A stretch of DNA of 64,000 nt from Desulfobaccales bacterium (GTDB taxonomy: Bacteria > Desulfobacterota > Desulfobaccia > Desulfobaccales > 0-14-0-80-60-11), in NCBI GenBank assembly GCA_041648175.1, contig JBAZPO010000002.1, positions 124,001 through 188,000 on the forward strand, read 5' to 3'. Numbering within the stretch: the first letter of the stretch is position 1; the number at the start of each line of letters is the position of its first letter. This document shows, piece after piece, positions 15,125 through 24,153 of this stretch. The translations under genes and the position numbers were made by a program. The notes under the pieces are model-generated. The model was not told the DNA's origin. It searched no databases and was given only the letters and a program-made list of their open reading frames with translations.

Positions 15125-15302
15125 GGTTCCCAAGCTTCGCTTGGGAACCCATTTTTTTGTAAGGCTCTGGTTTGCTTCCGCTCGTGATAAAATGCAATTA
15201 TCTGTCGCCGAGCGGAGCTTGGCGTAAGAATAGGCGTCCCCAGCTGGAGCTTGGGAACGAGATGGAAAAGGCGGGATGCGCTACGCTTTCCCGCCCTACG
15301 GG
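15125..15302. repeat. Family-A and family-B repeat cluster
   Basis: Contains the palindrome GGTTCCCAAGC/TTCGCTTGGGAACC (15125-15149), a CCAAGC-type unit at about 15208-15226, a degenerate unit near 15238-15262 and a family-B copy at 15266-15302. The whole gap 15079-15523 has no gene I can support. Confidence 0.7.
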
Positions 15303-15523
15303 ATTGGGGGCGAGATGGAAAAGCTGGAGTTTGGGGACGAGTAGGATAAGTGTAGCGTCGCTGCCCGAGGCGGCGTCAATGGAGTCCGTAGGTTTCAGCT
15401 GCTTTGCCCAGGCGAGACGCCTGGGCCACCGAGGACATTTTAGCTTGACATAGAGTTGCTCCAGTGATATACAGGCAGATTGCAGGTGGGGAAAACTATA
15501 GCCTGTTATCAAGGAGAAATACC

Positions 15524-15835
15524 ATGAGATATTCCGACCATATTACCTCGGAGGAAGTTCACCTCCTGGAGGAAGTTCAGTCACTGGCAGACTGTATCGG
15601 GCTGCCCTCAATTCAGGACTTGATGGCAATTCAAGGTGAATTGGCTGCTATTAAAAAATTGCTTCTGAATCCTCCCGTGAAACAGTTAGTACTAGAGACA
15701 GGTGATGTATGTGTCCTCGACACGGACAGGCTCAGGGTGGCGCAGGAAGTATTAGAAGAGGTCTATGGATGGTGTGACGAGACTGAAATCACCTATAAAA
15801 AGTTAGTGCAGCAAAAAATAGAACTTAAAGGATAG
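15524..15835 (+). CDS. Hypothetical small helical protein
   Basis: A 103-aa acidic protein (MRYSDHITSEEVHLLEEVQS...), predicted mainly alpha-helical, no family recognised. AAGGAG at 15511-15516 sits 7 bases before the ATG and decides this start over earlier codons. It stands alone between two repeat clusters, with a possible terminator about 120 bases after its stop. Confidence 0.55.
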   Translation: MRYSDHITSEEVHLLEEVQSLADCIGLPSIQDLMAIQGELAAIKKLLLNPPVKQLVLETGDVCVLDTDRLRVAQEVLEEVYGWCDETEITYKKLVQQKIELKG

Positions 15836-15953
15836 TTCCGGTGCACGACGAAAGAATGGGAGATAAAGTTTCAAAGAGATAATATCTTACGAAGAGTCGC
15901 ATAATTGTAGGGTAAAATAAGCTATAAATAAAATAAACCAATTCCACCTCCAA

Positions 15954-15984
15954 AATCCGGTCATTATTTAGCCGGGTTTTTTCT
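15954..15984 (+). terminator. Possible terminator
   Basis: Stem AATCCGG/CCGGGTT (one G-T pair, 11-base loop) followed by a T-rich run TTTTTCTTTT. Confidence 0.5.
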
Positions 15985-15989
15985 TTTGG

Positions 15990-16168
15990 TTCCCAAGCTC
16001 CTGTTTGGGAACCTATTTTTTTTGGAAGGCTCTGCTTTGCTTCCGCCGGTGATATAATGGACATATCTGTCGCCAAGCGGAGCTTGGCGTAAGAATATGC
16101 TTCCCCAAGCTGGAGCTTGGGAACGAGATGGAAAAGGCGGGATGCGCTACGCTTTCCCGCCCTACGGG
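15990..16168. repeat. Second family-A/family-B repeat cluster
   Basis: Family-A palindromes at about 15990-16014, 16070-16090 and 16103-16125, then a family-B copy at 16132-16168. The order and spacing match the cluster at 15125-15302, so the whole ~180-bp block looks duplicated. Confidence 0.7.
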
Positions 16169-16281
16169 ATTGGGAGGGAGATGGGAAAGCTGGAGCTATG
16201 GGACGAGATGAAAAAAATCACCCCCTTTTGGAAAAGGGGGTAGCGGGGATTTTTATAACCTCTTGAAATCCCCCTAAATCC

Positions 16282-16560
16282 TAGCAGTGTCCGGTTAGAA
16301 AATTGCATGAGGTTGTTCTGCCCCCCTCACCCCAGCCCTCTCCCCCCGAAGCGGGTGGAGAGGGGGTAGCAGATGTGGCCGTTTTAGTAACCATAAGGCA
16401 TTAAATCGGTTCCACTTTTTCCCCTCTCCCCAATGGGGGAGAGGGTTAGGGTGAGGGGGAAGTAATCTTCTCGGGGCCGGAAGTGCGCAGCGAATTTTTG
16501 AGCTGTTGGACTACGCCCAACGAACTTCCTCATTTGCAAAAACCTAGCCGGACGCTGCTG
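16282..16560. mobile_element. 279-bp MITE-like element with 9-bp target duplication
   Basis: Terminal inverted repeats: left TAGCAGTGTCCGGTTAG..., right (reverse complement) CAGCAGCGTCCGGCTAGG..., matching with few differences over ~30 bases. It is flanked by CCTAAATCC on both sides (16273-16281 and 16561-16569). It interrupts a family-D repeat that is intact elsewhere. No transposase is encoded, so it is non-autonomous. An inner inverted repeat (CCCCCTCACCC.../...GGGTGAGGGGG, 16321-16460) may be a further nested insertion. Confidence 0.8.
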
Positions 16561-16693
16561 CCTAAATCCCCCTTTTTCAAAGGGGGACTTATTCCAGGTG
16601 CATTCAAGAAGCTATTGAGGGCGGTCGCAGGCTGCGGCCTGCTCCTGCACAGGCGAGACGCCTGTGCCACCATTTGGATGCACATCGGTATTA
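16561..16693. repeat. Family-D end and family-C repeat
   Basis: 16561-16592 is the right part of a family-D repeat (CCTAAATCCCCCTTTTTCAA...). About 16620-16693 is a family-C repeat (GCAGGCTGCGGCCTG, then ACAGGCGAGACGCCTGTGCC). The gap 15836-16908 contains only repeats and no supported gene. Confidence 0.7.
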
Positions 16694-16908
16694 AACCCAT
16701 GCTCCCAAACCTGTTCCTGGTTGAGAAGACTTCAAGCCTTGATACCGGTTTGGAAATAGGTCGGTGGAGGCAAGGTCCAGGAATTGTTTCGAGAAAATCG
16801 TCCTTTCCCCTTGCCGCGCCCGGTTGTGGTCCTTATTTTCAGGATAGAGTCTTGTATGGGCTCGGCGGCGAGATTTGCCCGCCTAATTCGCCACAAGGAG
16901 TGATAACT

Positions 16909-17160
16909 ATGGCTCACACAATCGCCGAATTAAAGGACAAGATCCACCTGATGTACCCGGATATCGACAAGCACGGCGTAACTTCTTCCCTTACCTTTGA
17001 CAAAGGGAAAAATACCTACGTCCTGGAGTTGAAGAAAGACCAGCACCACCTGGCCACCTATATCGACAAAGTGGACGCTGACAAGTGCATGGATAACATC
17101 GAATGCATCCATTTGGGGGTGCAGGTCGGACAATTCATGGAAAACTTTAAGAAGGTATGA
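16909..17160 (+). CDS. Small conserved-looking hypothetical protein
   Basis: An 83-aa protein (MAHTIAELKDKIHLMYPDID...). Regular alternation of helix and strands, a KDQHHLATYIDKVDADKC centre and a hydrophobic end LGVQVGQFMENF suggest a compact alpha/beta fold; no family recognised. AAGGAG at 16895-16900 is 8 bases before the ATG, which rejects a much longer upstream frame running through repeat DNA. Confidence 0.65.
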   Translation: MAHTIAELKDKIHLMYPDIDKHGVTSSLTFDKGKNTYVLELKKDQHHLATYIDKVDADKCMDNIECIHLGVQVGQFMENFKKV

Positions 17161-17363
17161 TAATTTGATATATAATTAATAATTAATGAGGTTCATCCGA
17201 CTAGGTGTGGTAAGCGGGCGCGCTGGCGGGGAGGCTGGCGGCCGGTGCGCCGGGAATGCGGGGTGAAGGGAGAATCTCTTTTAAGTGTGCCAACGGCAGG
17301 TCCCCCTTCCCCCGAAAATCTGGAACTATCCACGTCTGAAAGCAAGCGTAACCCAAGGCATAT

Positions 17364-19742
17364 ATGAAATTTTTCAAGGAACCCAACCCCAACCGGTTGG
17401 AAAAATATCATCAACGGCGGCGCTGGGCCCGGCGGCTGAATATGATCATCTACGGGCTGCTCTTTACCGGGCTTTTGGTGGTGGCCGCGGGCGGGGTGTT
17501 CGTCTACCACCATTTTTTGCGGGACCTGCCGGATTTTACCTCCGTCAAGGAGTTCCGGCCCCCGGTGATCACCCAGGTCTTTGCCCGGGACGGCCAGCGC
17601 ATCGGGGAGTTCTACTCCGAACGCAGGATCGAGGTGCCTTATAGCCGCCTGCCCCGGCACCTGATCCTGGCCTTTGTGGCCGCGGAAGACGCGCGGTTCT
17701 TCGAACACCCCGGGGTGGATATCTCCGGCATAGTCCGGGCCTTTTTCCGCAATCTGGAAGCCGGCGAAGTGGTCCAGGGTGGCAGCACCATCACCCAACA
17801 GGTGGTGAAACGCATCCTCCTTACCTCTGAGAAGAGTTTCACCCGGAAGATCCGGGAAGCGGTGCTGGCCTATCGCATCGATCATTACATGACCAAAGAA
17901 GAGATTCTCGACGTCTACCTGAATCATATCTTCCTGGGTCACGGGGCCTACGGGGTGGAAGCCGCGGCCCAGGAGTACTTCTCCAAGCATGTGGAGGACT
18001 TGAGCCTGGCGGAGGTCTCCATCCTGGCGGGCATCCCCAAGGCCCCCAGCCGCTATGATCCCTACCTCAATCCCCAGCGGGCCAAGGAACGCCAGGCCTA
18101 CGTGCTGAGGCGTATGGCCGAAGTGGGGTTCATCAGCAAAGAACAGGAAGAGGCGGCCTTCCGGCAGCCCATCAAGCTTAAGCCCTTCCGGCCGGAGTGG
18201 GTCAAGAATTGCGGCTACTTTACGGAGCAAGTGCGGACCCTGCTGGAAGACCGTTTTGGCAGGGAATCGGTCTACAATATGGGACTGCGGGTTTATACCA
18301 CCGCGGACGTCCAACTCCACCGCGTGGCCCACGAGGCAATCCAGGAAGGCATCGACGGCCTCATCCAGCGCAACGGCTACCGGGGGCCGCTGAAGCAGGT
18401 TAGCGGCAAGGAAATGGCGTCCTTCCAGGACCGCCAGGTCAAGTATTACCGGAAATACCCGCCGCGTAAGGGACTGGCGGTGACCACCCTGGTGGTGAAG
18501 TCTCCGGATCGGCGCAAGGGCGCCAAGGGCGTCTATTTTCGCCTGGGAGACCAGTGGGGCATCTTGCAGGACCCCAGCGGCGGCAAATCCCGGGCCTCCA
18601 CGCCGGTGGCCTCCTTAAGGCCGGGGGATGTGGTCCAGGTGCGCCTTCTGAGCCGGGAGCGCCAGAGCAAAATGTGGACCGCGGAGTTGATCGCCGCGCC
18701 CATGGTCCAGGCCGCGGTGATGTCCATGGAATTGAAGACCGGACAGGTTCGGGTGCTCATGGGCGGTAAGGACTTTGGCGACAGCACTTTCAACCGGGCC
18801 ACCCAGGCCCGGAGGCAACCCGGCTCGGCTTTCAAGCCCATCCTTTACGCCGCCGCGGTGGAAAAAGGCTATCGCCCGGATTCCATTCTGGTGGACTCCC
18901 CCCTTTCCCTGCCCGGAGGCAAGCACGGCCAGTTGTGGTCGCCGCAAAATTATGACCACCGCTTTTACGGCCCCATCCCCTTATCTTATGCCATAGCCCA
19001 TTCCCGTAACGTTCCCGCAGTGCGGCTGATGATGGCTATCGGCGTCCCGGCCACGCTACGCATGGCCAAGACTCTGGGGATCGTGAGCCCCATCTTTCCC
19101 AATTATGCGTCCGCCCTGGGCGCTTCCGATGTCACCTTGATGGAACTGACCCGGGCCTACTCGGCTTTCCCCAATGACGGGAAGTTGCTCGAACCCGTTT
19201 TCATTAACCGGATCGAAGACCGGGACGGCCGAGTCCTGATGGAAAGCCGGGTTCACGGCCAGCAGGTGATCAGCCCCCAAACCGCCGAGACCATGACCAA
19301 TCTCCTGACGGGTGTGGTGGAGCGGGGCACCGCGACCCGGGTCCGGGTCCTGGGGCGGCCCATGGGAGGCAAAACCGGCACCACCAATAAAACCCGGGAC
19401 GCCTGGTTCATCGGCTTCACGCCGTCTTTGATCACCGGGACCTGGGTGGGGATGGATGACGAACGTAGTCTGGGTCCCAAGGAAACCGGCTCCCAAGCCG
19501 CGGCCCCCATTTTCATCGCCTACATGAAAGAGGCCTTGAAAGGCACGCCAGTAGAGCAATTCCAGGAGGCCTCGGACACGGTGCTGGCTAAGAAGGGAAC
19601 TGAGGAGACCGCCGGCAACGCCACTGACGATGAAGCCGCGGCGGAATCCGATGAGACGTTCTACCCCGAGGCTGAAGTCGCTCAGGAGAAGGCACCCCAG
19701 GCCTCCAGCCAGCAATTCTTTAAGAATGACCTGGATGAATAA
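17364..19742 (+). CDS. mrcA: Penicillin-binding protein 1A
   Basis: A 792-aa bifunctional class A PBP that polymerises and cross-links peptidoglycan at the inner membrane. One transmembrane helix at about residues 29-50. The GT51 glycosyltransferase domain has EDARFFEHPGVD, GGSTITQQVVKR, RKIREAVLAYRID and EILDVYLNHIFLGHGAYGVEAAA. After an OB-like linker, the transpeptidase domain carries SAFK (GSAFKPILYAAA), SRN and KTGTTN in the right order. The C-terminal tail is acidic. Length is normal for the family. It appears monocistronic, with 62 bases to the fumarase gene. Confidence 0.95.
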   Translation: MKFFKEPNPNRLEKYHQRRRWARRLNMIIYGLLFTGLLVVAAGGVFVYHHFLRDLPDFTSVKEFRPPVITQVFARDGQRIGEFYSERRIEVPYSRLPRHLILAFVAAEDARFFEHPGVDISGIVRAFFRNLEAGEVVQGGSTITQQVVKRILLTSEKSFTRKIREAVLAYRIDHYMTKEEILDVYLNHIFLGHGAYGVEAAAQEYFSKHVEDLSLAEVSILAGIPKAPSRYDPYLNPQRAKERQAYVLRRMAEVGFISKEQEEAAFRQPIKLKPFRPEWVKNCGYFTEQVRTLLEDRFGRESVYNMGLRVYTTADVQLHRVAHEAIQEGIDGLIQRNGYRGPLKQVSGKEMASFQDRQVKYYRKYPPRKGLAVTTLVVKSPDRRKGAKGVYFRLGDQWGILQDPSGGKSRASTPVASLRPGDVVQVRLLSRERQSKMWTAELIAAPMVQAAVMSMELKTGQVRVLMGGKDFGDSTFNRATQARRQPGSAFKPILYAAAVEKGYRPDSILVDSPLSLPGGKHGQLWSPQNYDHRFYGPIPLSYAIAHSRNVPAVRLMMAIGVPATLRMAKTLGIVSPIFPNYASALGASDVTLMELTRAYSAFPNDGKLLEPVFINRIEDRDGRVLMESRVHGQQVISPQTAETMTNLLTGVVERGTATRVRVLGRPMGGKTGTTNKTRDAWFIGFTPSLITGTWVGMDDERSLGPKETGSQAAAPIFIAYMKEALKGTPVEQFQEASDTVLAKKGTEETAGNATDDEAAAESDETFYPEAEVAQEKAPQASSQQFFKNDLDE

Positions 19743-19804
19743 GAAAGATTTTTGATTCTTCAAAACCATAACTCAAAGCCGATAAGCGTTTTTTAGGAGC
19801 ATAT

Positions 19805-20644
19805 ATGCGACAGATCGAGGTGGCCCAGGTCACCCAGGCCGTGAAAGCCGCGGCCATTGCCGCCAATTATGAGCCCGGCGCCGATCTTTTGGCCGCTCTG
19901 GCCAAAGGGGCCGAGGCCGAGGAATCCCCCAGCGGCAAAGAAATCTTCCGGCAACTGTTGGAAAACGCCCGTATCGCCCAAGAAGAGCGCATTCCCATGT
20001 GCCAGGACTGCGGCCTGGCCATCATTTTTGCCGAAATAGGCCAGGACGTGCACCTGGTGGGTGGTGATTTTACGGAGGCGATTAACGAAGGGGTGCGCCA
20101 GGGATACGGCGAAGGCTATTTGCGGAAATCCCTGTGCCACCCGCTAACCCGGGCCAATACCGGCGATAACACGCCGGCGGTCATTCACACCGAAATTGTC
20201 CCGGGAGACCGCGTCAAGCTCACCATCGTCCCCAAGGGCGGGGGCAGCGAAAACATGAGCCGCCTCTATATGCTGAAGCCCGCGGAAGGCCTGGCCGGCG
20301 TCAAAGAAAAAGTGATCTCCACCGTGGCCGAAGCCGGCCCCAACCCTTGTCCCCCCATTATTGTGGGTGTAGGCATCGGAGGGGTCTTTGAGCGGGCCGC
20401 GCTTTTAGCCAAGAAGTCCTTGCTCCGGGAATTGGGTCAGCCCAACCCCGATCCGGAACTGGCGGCCCTGGAGCAGCAATTCCTGGCCTCGGTCAACGAC
20501 CTGGGCATCGGACCCCAGGGTCTGGGAGGCAGAATCACCGCGATGGCTGTGCATATCCTGATGCAGCCCTGCCACATTGCTTCGCTGCCGGTGGCGGTCA
20601 ACATTCAATGCCACGCTTCCCGTCATAAGGAAGTGGTGCTGTAA
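19805..20644 (+). CDS. Fumarate hydratase class I, alpha subunit
   Basis: A 279-aa subunit of two-chain, iron-sulfur fumarase (or the related tartrate dehydratase). It catalyses fumarate-malate interconversion in the cytoplasm. Typical motifs are PMCQDCGLAIIFAEIG, SLCHPLTRANTGDNTPAVIHTEIVPGD, PKGGGSENMS and VGVGIGGVFERAALLAKK; cysteines in the CQDCG region, CHPL and near the end (QPCHIASLPV) bind the 4Fe-4S cluster. AGGAG precedes the ATG by 6 bases. The beta subunit follows after 204 bases. Confidence 0.93.
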   Translation: MRQIEVAQVTQAVKAAAIAANYEPGADLLAALAKGAEAEESPSGKEIFRQLLENARIAQEERIPMCQDCGLAIIFAEIGQDVHLVGGDFTEAINEGVRQGYGEGYLRKSLCHPLTRANTGDNTPAVIHTEIVPGDRVKLTIVPKGGGSENMSRLYMLKPAEGLAGVKEKVISTVAEAGPNPCPPIIVGVGIGGVFERAALLAKKSLLRELGQPNPDPELAALEQQFLASVNDLGIGPQGLGGRITAMAVHILMQPCHIASLPVAVNIQCHASRHKEVVL

Positions 20645-20848
20645 AGTTCGAAGTTCAAGGTTCAAGGTTAATGCAGGGTTCGCATTGCGCACCATTGCCC
20701 CAAGATCGCAACAGAGACGGAGACCTCGCCCTACCGAATTTGCATGGATTTGAGAGAGTCACAGGCTCATAAGCGACTGTTAAAAAGAATCAAAATCTCA
20801 TTTTTTCCTGATAGTCTTTGAATGGGAAACTGGCATAAAAGGTAAATC

Positions 20849-21415
20849 ATGGCCAAGACGGTGAAACTGACAACGCCTCTGACCGACCAGGACGTCGTGC
20901 AACTGGAAATCGGCGATACGGTCATAGTCAGCGGGGTGATCTATACGGCCCGGGACGCGGCCCACAAGCGTCTGGTGGATATGCTGGCCCGGGGCGAGAA
21001 CCTGCCCATGGATGTACGAGGACAGATTATCTATTACGTGGGTCCCAGCCCGGCCCGGCCCGGCCGGGTCATCGGAGCCGCCGGTCCCACCACCAGCTAT
21101 CGTATGGATTCCTATGCTCCGACGCTGATCAAGCTGGGGTTGAAGGCGATGATCGGCAAAGGCAAACGTTCCGCTGAAGTCATTGCGGCGCTTCAAGAAC
21201 ACAAGGCCGTTTACCTGGGGGCCACCGGCGGCGCAGGGGCCCTCATTTCCCAGCGCATCAAGAAAGCCGAAGTAATCGCTTTCCCCGAGCTGGGGCCGGA
21301 GGCAGTGCATCGCTTGGAGGTGGAAGGTTTTCCTACCATTGTCATCAATGATTGTCAGGGGCGGGATCTCTATGAACTGGGGGTCAAGGAATACCGGCGA
21401 GCCGCCGCCCGCTGA
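20849..21415 (+). CDS. Fumarate hydratase class I, beta subunit
   Basis: A 188-aa partner of the alpha subunit, corresponding to the C-terminal domain of single-chain class I fumarases. It starts KLTTPLTDQDVVQLEIGDTV and has YVGPSPARPGRVIGAAGPTTSYRMDSY, GKGKRS and YLGATGGAGALISQRI, all characteristic. Oxygen-sensitive class I fumarase split in two genes is usual in anaerobes. The 204-base gap after the alpha subunit is longer than in most operons but holds only a short repeat-like tract. Confidence 0.93.
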   Translation: MAKTVKLTTPLTDQDVVQLEIGDTVIVSGVIYTARDAAHKRLVDMLARGENLPMDVRGQIIYYVGPSPARPGRVIGAAGPTTSYRMDSYAPTLIKLGLKAMIGKGKRSAEVIAALQEHKAVYLGATGGAGALISQRIKKAEVIAFPELGPEAVHRLEVEGFPTIVINDCQGRDLYELGVKEYRRAAAR

Positions 21416-21475
21416 CAACAAAAGGCCTGCGGGGCAGAACCGGGGTGACGATCATCCCGTCCAAAGGACGCCACG

Positions 21476-22867
21476 ATGGATATGCCCATGGACCTGGCAG
21501 AAGTTTCCGCCCGGATCAAGGAAAAGAGGTACATCTTTCAGGAGTACAATTTTGGCCCCCTGAAGGACGACGCCCTCAAGACCTTCTATGACCTGGCCCA
21601 GGAATACGAGACCATAGAGAACTTCTACCGGGTCGCGGTGAGCGTCATCAAGGAGTTCTTTGATCTGGACGCCCGCCTCTACCTGGTTTGCTCCGAGAAC
21701 CGGCTGGATCTGACCTGCGATAGCCTCCGGGGGCTCTATCCCGATAAGACACCCCCTCCAGATCACATCCATCTGGCCAGCCAGCCTTACTCTGCCGATG
21801 GCGGCCTGATTATCCCCATCCGGGGCAACCTGCTCTTGGTGAACCAGCTTCCCTTTTACGCCAAGGAGCAGGTTATCGGGATGCTGGAATTATACCCAGA
21901 GGCCCGGATCTCGGCGGCGGACCGGTTTTTCTTTGAAAAATTTGCCAACCGCCTGGGGTACAACGTCCACGTCAAGATTATCGCCCGCCAGAATATTCAG
22001 CACATTCGCTTTATCAACAGCCTGGTGGCCGATATCGAACACAATGTGATCATTCCCAACATCAGCCTCAGCCTCTATCTCCGGCATTTGCGCAACAAGA
22101 TCAAGAAGCTGCAGGACCTGGAATGCGTCTGCGAAATCAGGAAGCCCGCCTGTCCAGGACATCCGGATGCCCGGCAGGTCTTTCGGAGCCTGATTGACGA
22201 TCTGGAGAAGGACTACGAACATCTTGAACAGCATTACAAAGGGGTTAGTCTCTTTATTGAATCCCTGTTTCGCCTGTCCCACTTCCAGAAAGGCCAATTC
22301 GTCCTGCGGCGGCGGACGACCCGGGTAACCAAAGAAATCATTGAACCGCAATTAAATCTCTATATTGACAAGCTTCAGGAACGCCACATCGAGATCGACA
22401 CCGGCGCCGGAGTCATGCCCGATGAAGACTTAGCCCTGTCGGTGGACAAGGGTCTCATGTCCCAAGTCTATGCCAACCTGTTCTCCAATGCGGTGAAATA
22501 TGCCCGGCGCAATTTTGAAGGCCGCAAATACATGGCATATGGCCGGGATCACCTGAAAAACTATTTTGGCCCCGGCAAAGACGGCATCAAGTTCAATGTC
22601 TTTACCACTGGCCCCCACCTGCCCCCGGAAGATGTGCCCCATATCTTCGACGAGGGCTACCGGGGCACCAATATTGACGGTGAGGTGGGTACTGGCCGAG
22701 GGCTCTTTTTTGTCCGCAACGTTGTGGAAACCCACGGTGGCGAAGTGGGGTACGAGGCCACCCCCGGGGGCAACAATTTCTACTTCGTACTGCCGTCGGT
22801 GGTAACGCCGGAAGGGCCGATGCCGGGTGACCTGGATTCCCTGGACCACACCCAGGGGGCACCATGA
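21476..22867 (+). CDS. Sensor histidine kinase-like protein with a divergent H-box
   Basis: A 463-aa soluble protein with no membrane segment. An N-terminal GAF-like region (about residues 30-170) precedes the phosphoacceptor helix, where His189 sits in DIEHNVIIPN instead of the usual SHELRTPL. The HATPase domain has the N-box QVYANLFSNAVKYARRN, DEGYRGTN (with the F/G region) and the G2-box GEVGTGRGLFFVRNVVETHGG. A cysteine trio (CVCEIRKPAC) lies after the H-box. No response regulator is adjacent. It lies 60 bases after fumarase and overlaps the next gene by 4 bases. Confidence 0.8.
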   Translation: MDMPMDLAEVSARIKEKRYIFQEYNFGPLKDDALKTFYDLAQEYETIENFYRVAVSVIKEFFDLDARLYLVCSENRLDLTCDSLRGLYPDKTPPPDHIHLASQPYSADGGLIIPIRGNLLLVNQLPFYAKEQVIGMLELYPEARISAADRFFFEKFANRLGYNVHVKIIARQNIQHIRFINSLVADIEHNVIIPNISLSLYLRHLRNKIKKLQDLECVCEIRKPACPGHPDARQVFRSLIDDLEKDYEHLEQHYKGVSLFIESLFRLSHFQKGQFVLRRRTTRVTKEIIEPQLNLYIDKLQERHIEIDTGAGVMPDEDLALSVDKGLMSQVYANLFSNAVKYARRNFEGRKYMAYGRDHLKNYFGPGKDGIKFNVFTTGPHLPPEDVPHIFDEGYRGTNIDGEVGTGRGLFFVRNVVETHGGEVGYEATPGGNNFYFVLPSVVTPEGPMPGDLDSLDHTQGAP

Positions 22868-23067
22868 GCGTTCGCTATCTGGCTCAAGAACTCTACCGCT
22901 TAACCCGAAAGGTGGAGGATCTGGAGAGGGCTTTGGCCACCTTAGGGCCTGAAGCCGTCTTAAAAAAGGAGCGCATGCAGTTGCAAACGGAACTCCTTCA
23001 GGCCAAGCACGAATTGGCCCACGTGCGGGCGGTCTTGGACGCGAAAAAAGAGCCGTCCAAGATCTAG
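22864..23067 (+). CDS. Small coiled-coil protein coupled to the kinase gene
   Basis: A 67-aa protein with heptad leucines (LAQELYRLTRKVEDLERALATL, then QLQTELLQAKHELAHVRAVL). Its ATG overlaps the kinase stop codon (ATGA), so it is translationally coupled and probably works with the kinase, perhaps as an interaction module. No family recognised. Confidence 0.7.
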   Translation: MSVRYLAQELYRLTRKVEDLERALATLGPEAVLKKERMQLQTELLQAKHELAHVRAVLDAKKEPSKI

Positions 23068-23867
23068 GGGTGGCTCTCATTCAGGCTTCACTCAGCACCC
23101 TGATCTGCTTAGAAAAGTTCAAGGTTCAAGGTTCAAAGTTCAAAGTAGAGTGGCGGGCGGGGACGCCCGCCCTACCGGGGTTTCATGCTTTTGAGAGAGC
23201 CAAAGGCTCATGAGTGACTGTTATAAGGAAAAGTGTTCAAACAGGTAATTTGGTAGCCGCAGGCTTTACCGTGAAAATTCAAATCCCCCTAAATCCCCCT
23301 TTTTCAAAGGGGGACTTTCTACCCCAATCCCTTAAGACTAGCCGGTTTCGGACACGAAGTTTCAGCCGGCGCCTAACTTCTTTGAAATTACCTTTATGAG
23401 CGCAACTCAGTATAATCCATGCTTCACTCGCCACTCTGATCTCTGAGTTTAGCGTTTGCCAAAAGTTTTTTCCTTTAAGGTACATTACCGAGTTGCGCTC
23501 ATCGAAGTAAACATAGCTTCGATTCTGTAGGGACGCACCTGCGCGAGTGCCGGTCCTGAGGGCGGACACATAGGTCCGCCCCTACAAAACACAAATTACT
23601 TGTATGGCCGCAACTTCGTATAACCCCCCTTTTCCAAAGGGGGGAACTTAGCGGAATTGCTGTAAAAGTCCCCCTTTGAAAAAGGGGGATTTAGGGGGAT
23701 TTAGAAATCCAGCAATCAGAAAGAATTTTTGGCAACTGCTATAAACTCCACGACCACCCTATCATTCACGATAACCGGCAGACTGACCAGGGTATGAGAT
23801 TGTTCAGGCTTCAGTGGGTGGGGTAATGCTCTTTCAGCCCGGGGGACCATGGCGAACCGCGGTTGGC
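23068..23867. other. Repeat-filled intergenic region
   Basis: 800 bases without a supported gene. It holds a ~125-bp dispersed repeat at 23253-23380 (a second copy is at 37806-37926) that includes a family-D core, and another family-D pair around 23623-23705 in opposite orientations. A tract near 23527-23585 resembles one at 49490-49552. Confidence 0.65.
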
Positions 23868-24059
23868 TCAGCGGCTCGCACCTTCACGCCAAATCCTCAT
23901 GGTCTTTTCTTCCGCGGTTTCGGGATTATTAAACGACATCCCTTCAAATCTCTCAGCGGGAGGGCCTTCCTGGTAAGACGATCCGGTGGCATAATAACCG
24001 GGGGCGCACCCGACCACAATCACACAGAGGATCAAAAATAACCAGAGGCAGGTTTTCAT
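23868..24059 (-). CDS. Small lipoprotein
   Basis: A 63-aa precursor: MKTCLWLFLILCVIVVGC with a lipobox cysteine at 18, so the mature form is only about 45 residues (APGYYATGSSYQEGPPAERF...). GAGGTC lies upstream of the ATG. It is just downstream of and in the same direction as the acetolactate decarboxylase gene (94 bases). Function unknown. Confidence 0.6.
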   Translation of the reverse strand: MKTCLWLFLILCVIVVGCAPGYYATGSSYQEGPPAERFEGMSFNNPETAEEKTMRIWREGASR

Positions 24060-24153
24060 GGTTGACCTCCTCAGGTAGAATGGTAAGCATCCGACTTAAA
24101 AAAGCAATGGCTTAGAGCGCGGGATTCCTTCCCTCCATCCGGTGGCTTTCGGA

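Noticed and set aside
16483..16908. Upstream extension of the small gene at 16909
   Set aside because: The extension runs through the MITE-like element and other repeats; the strong ribosome site at 16895-16900 fixes the start at 16909.
17193..18332. 379-codon frame opposite the PBP1A gene
   Set aside because: Shadow of mrcA; its length comes from GC-rich codon structure, and the plus-strand protein has all the family motifs.
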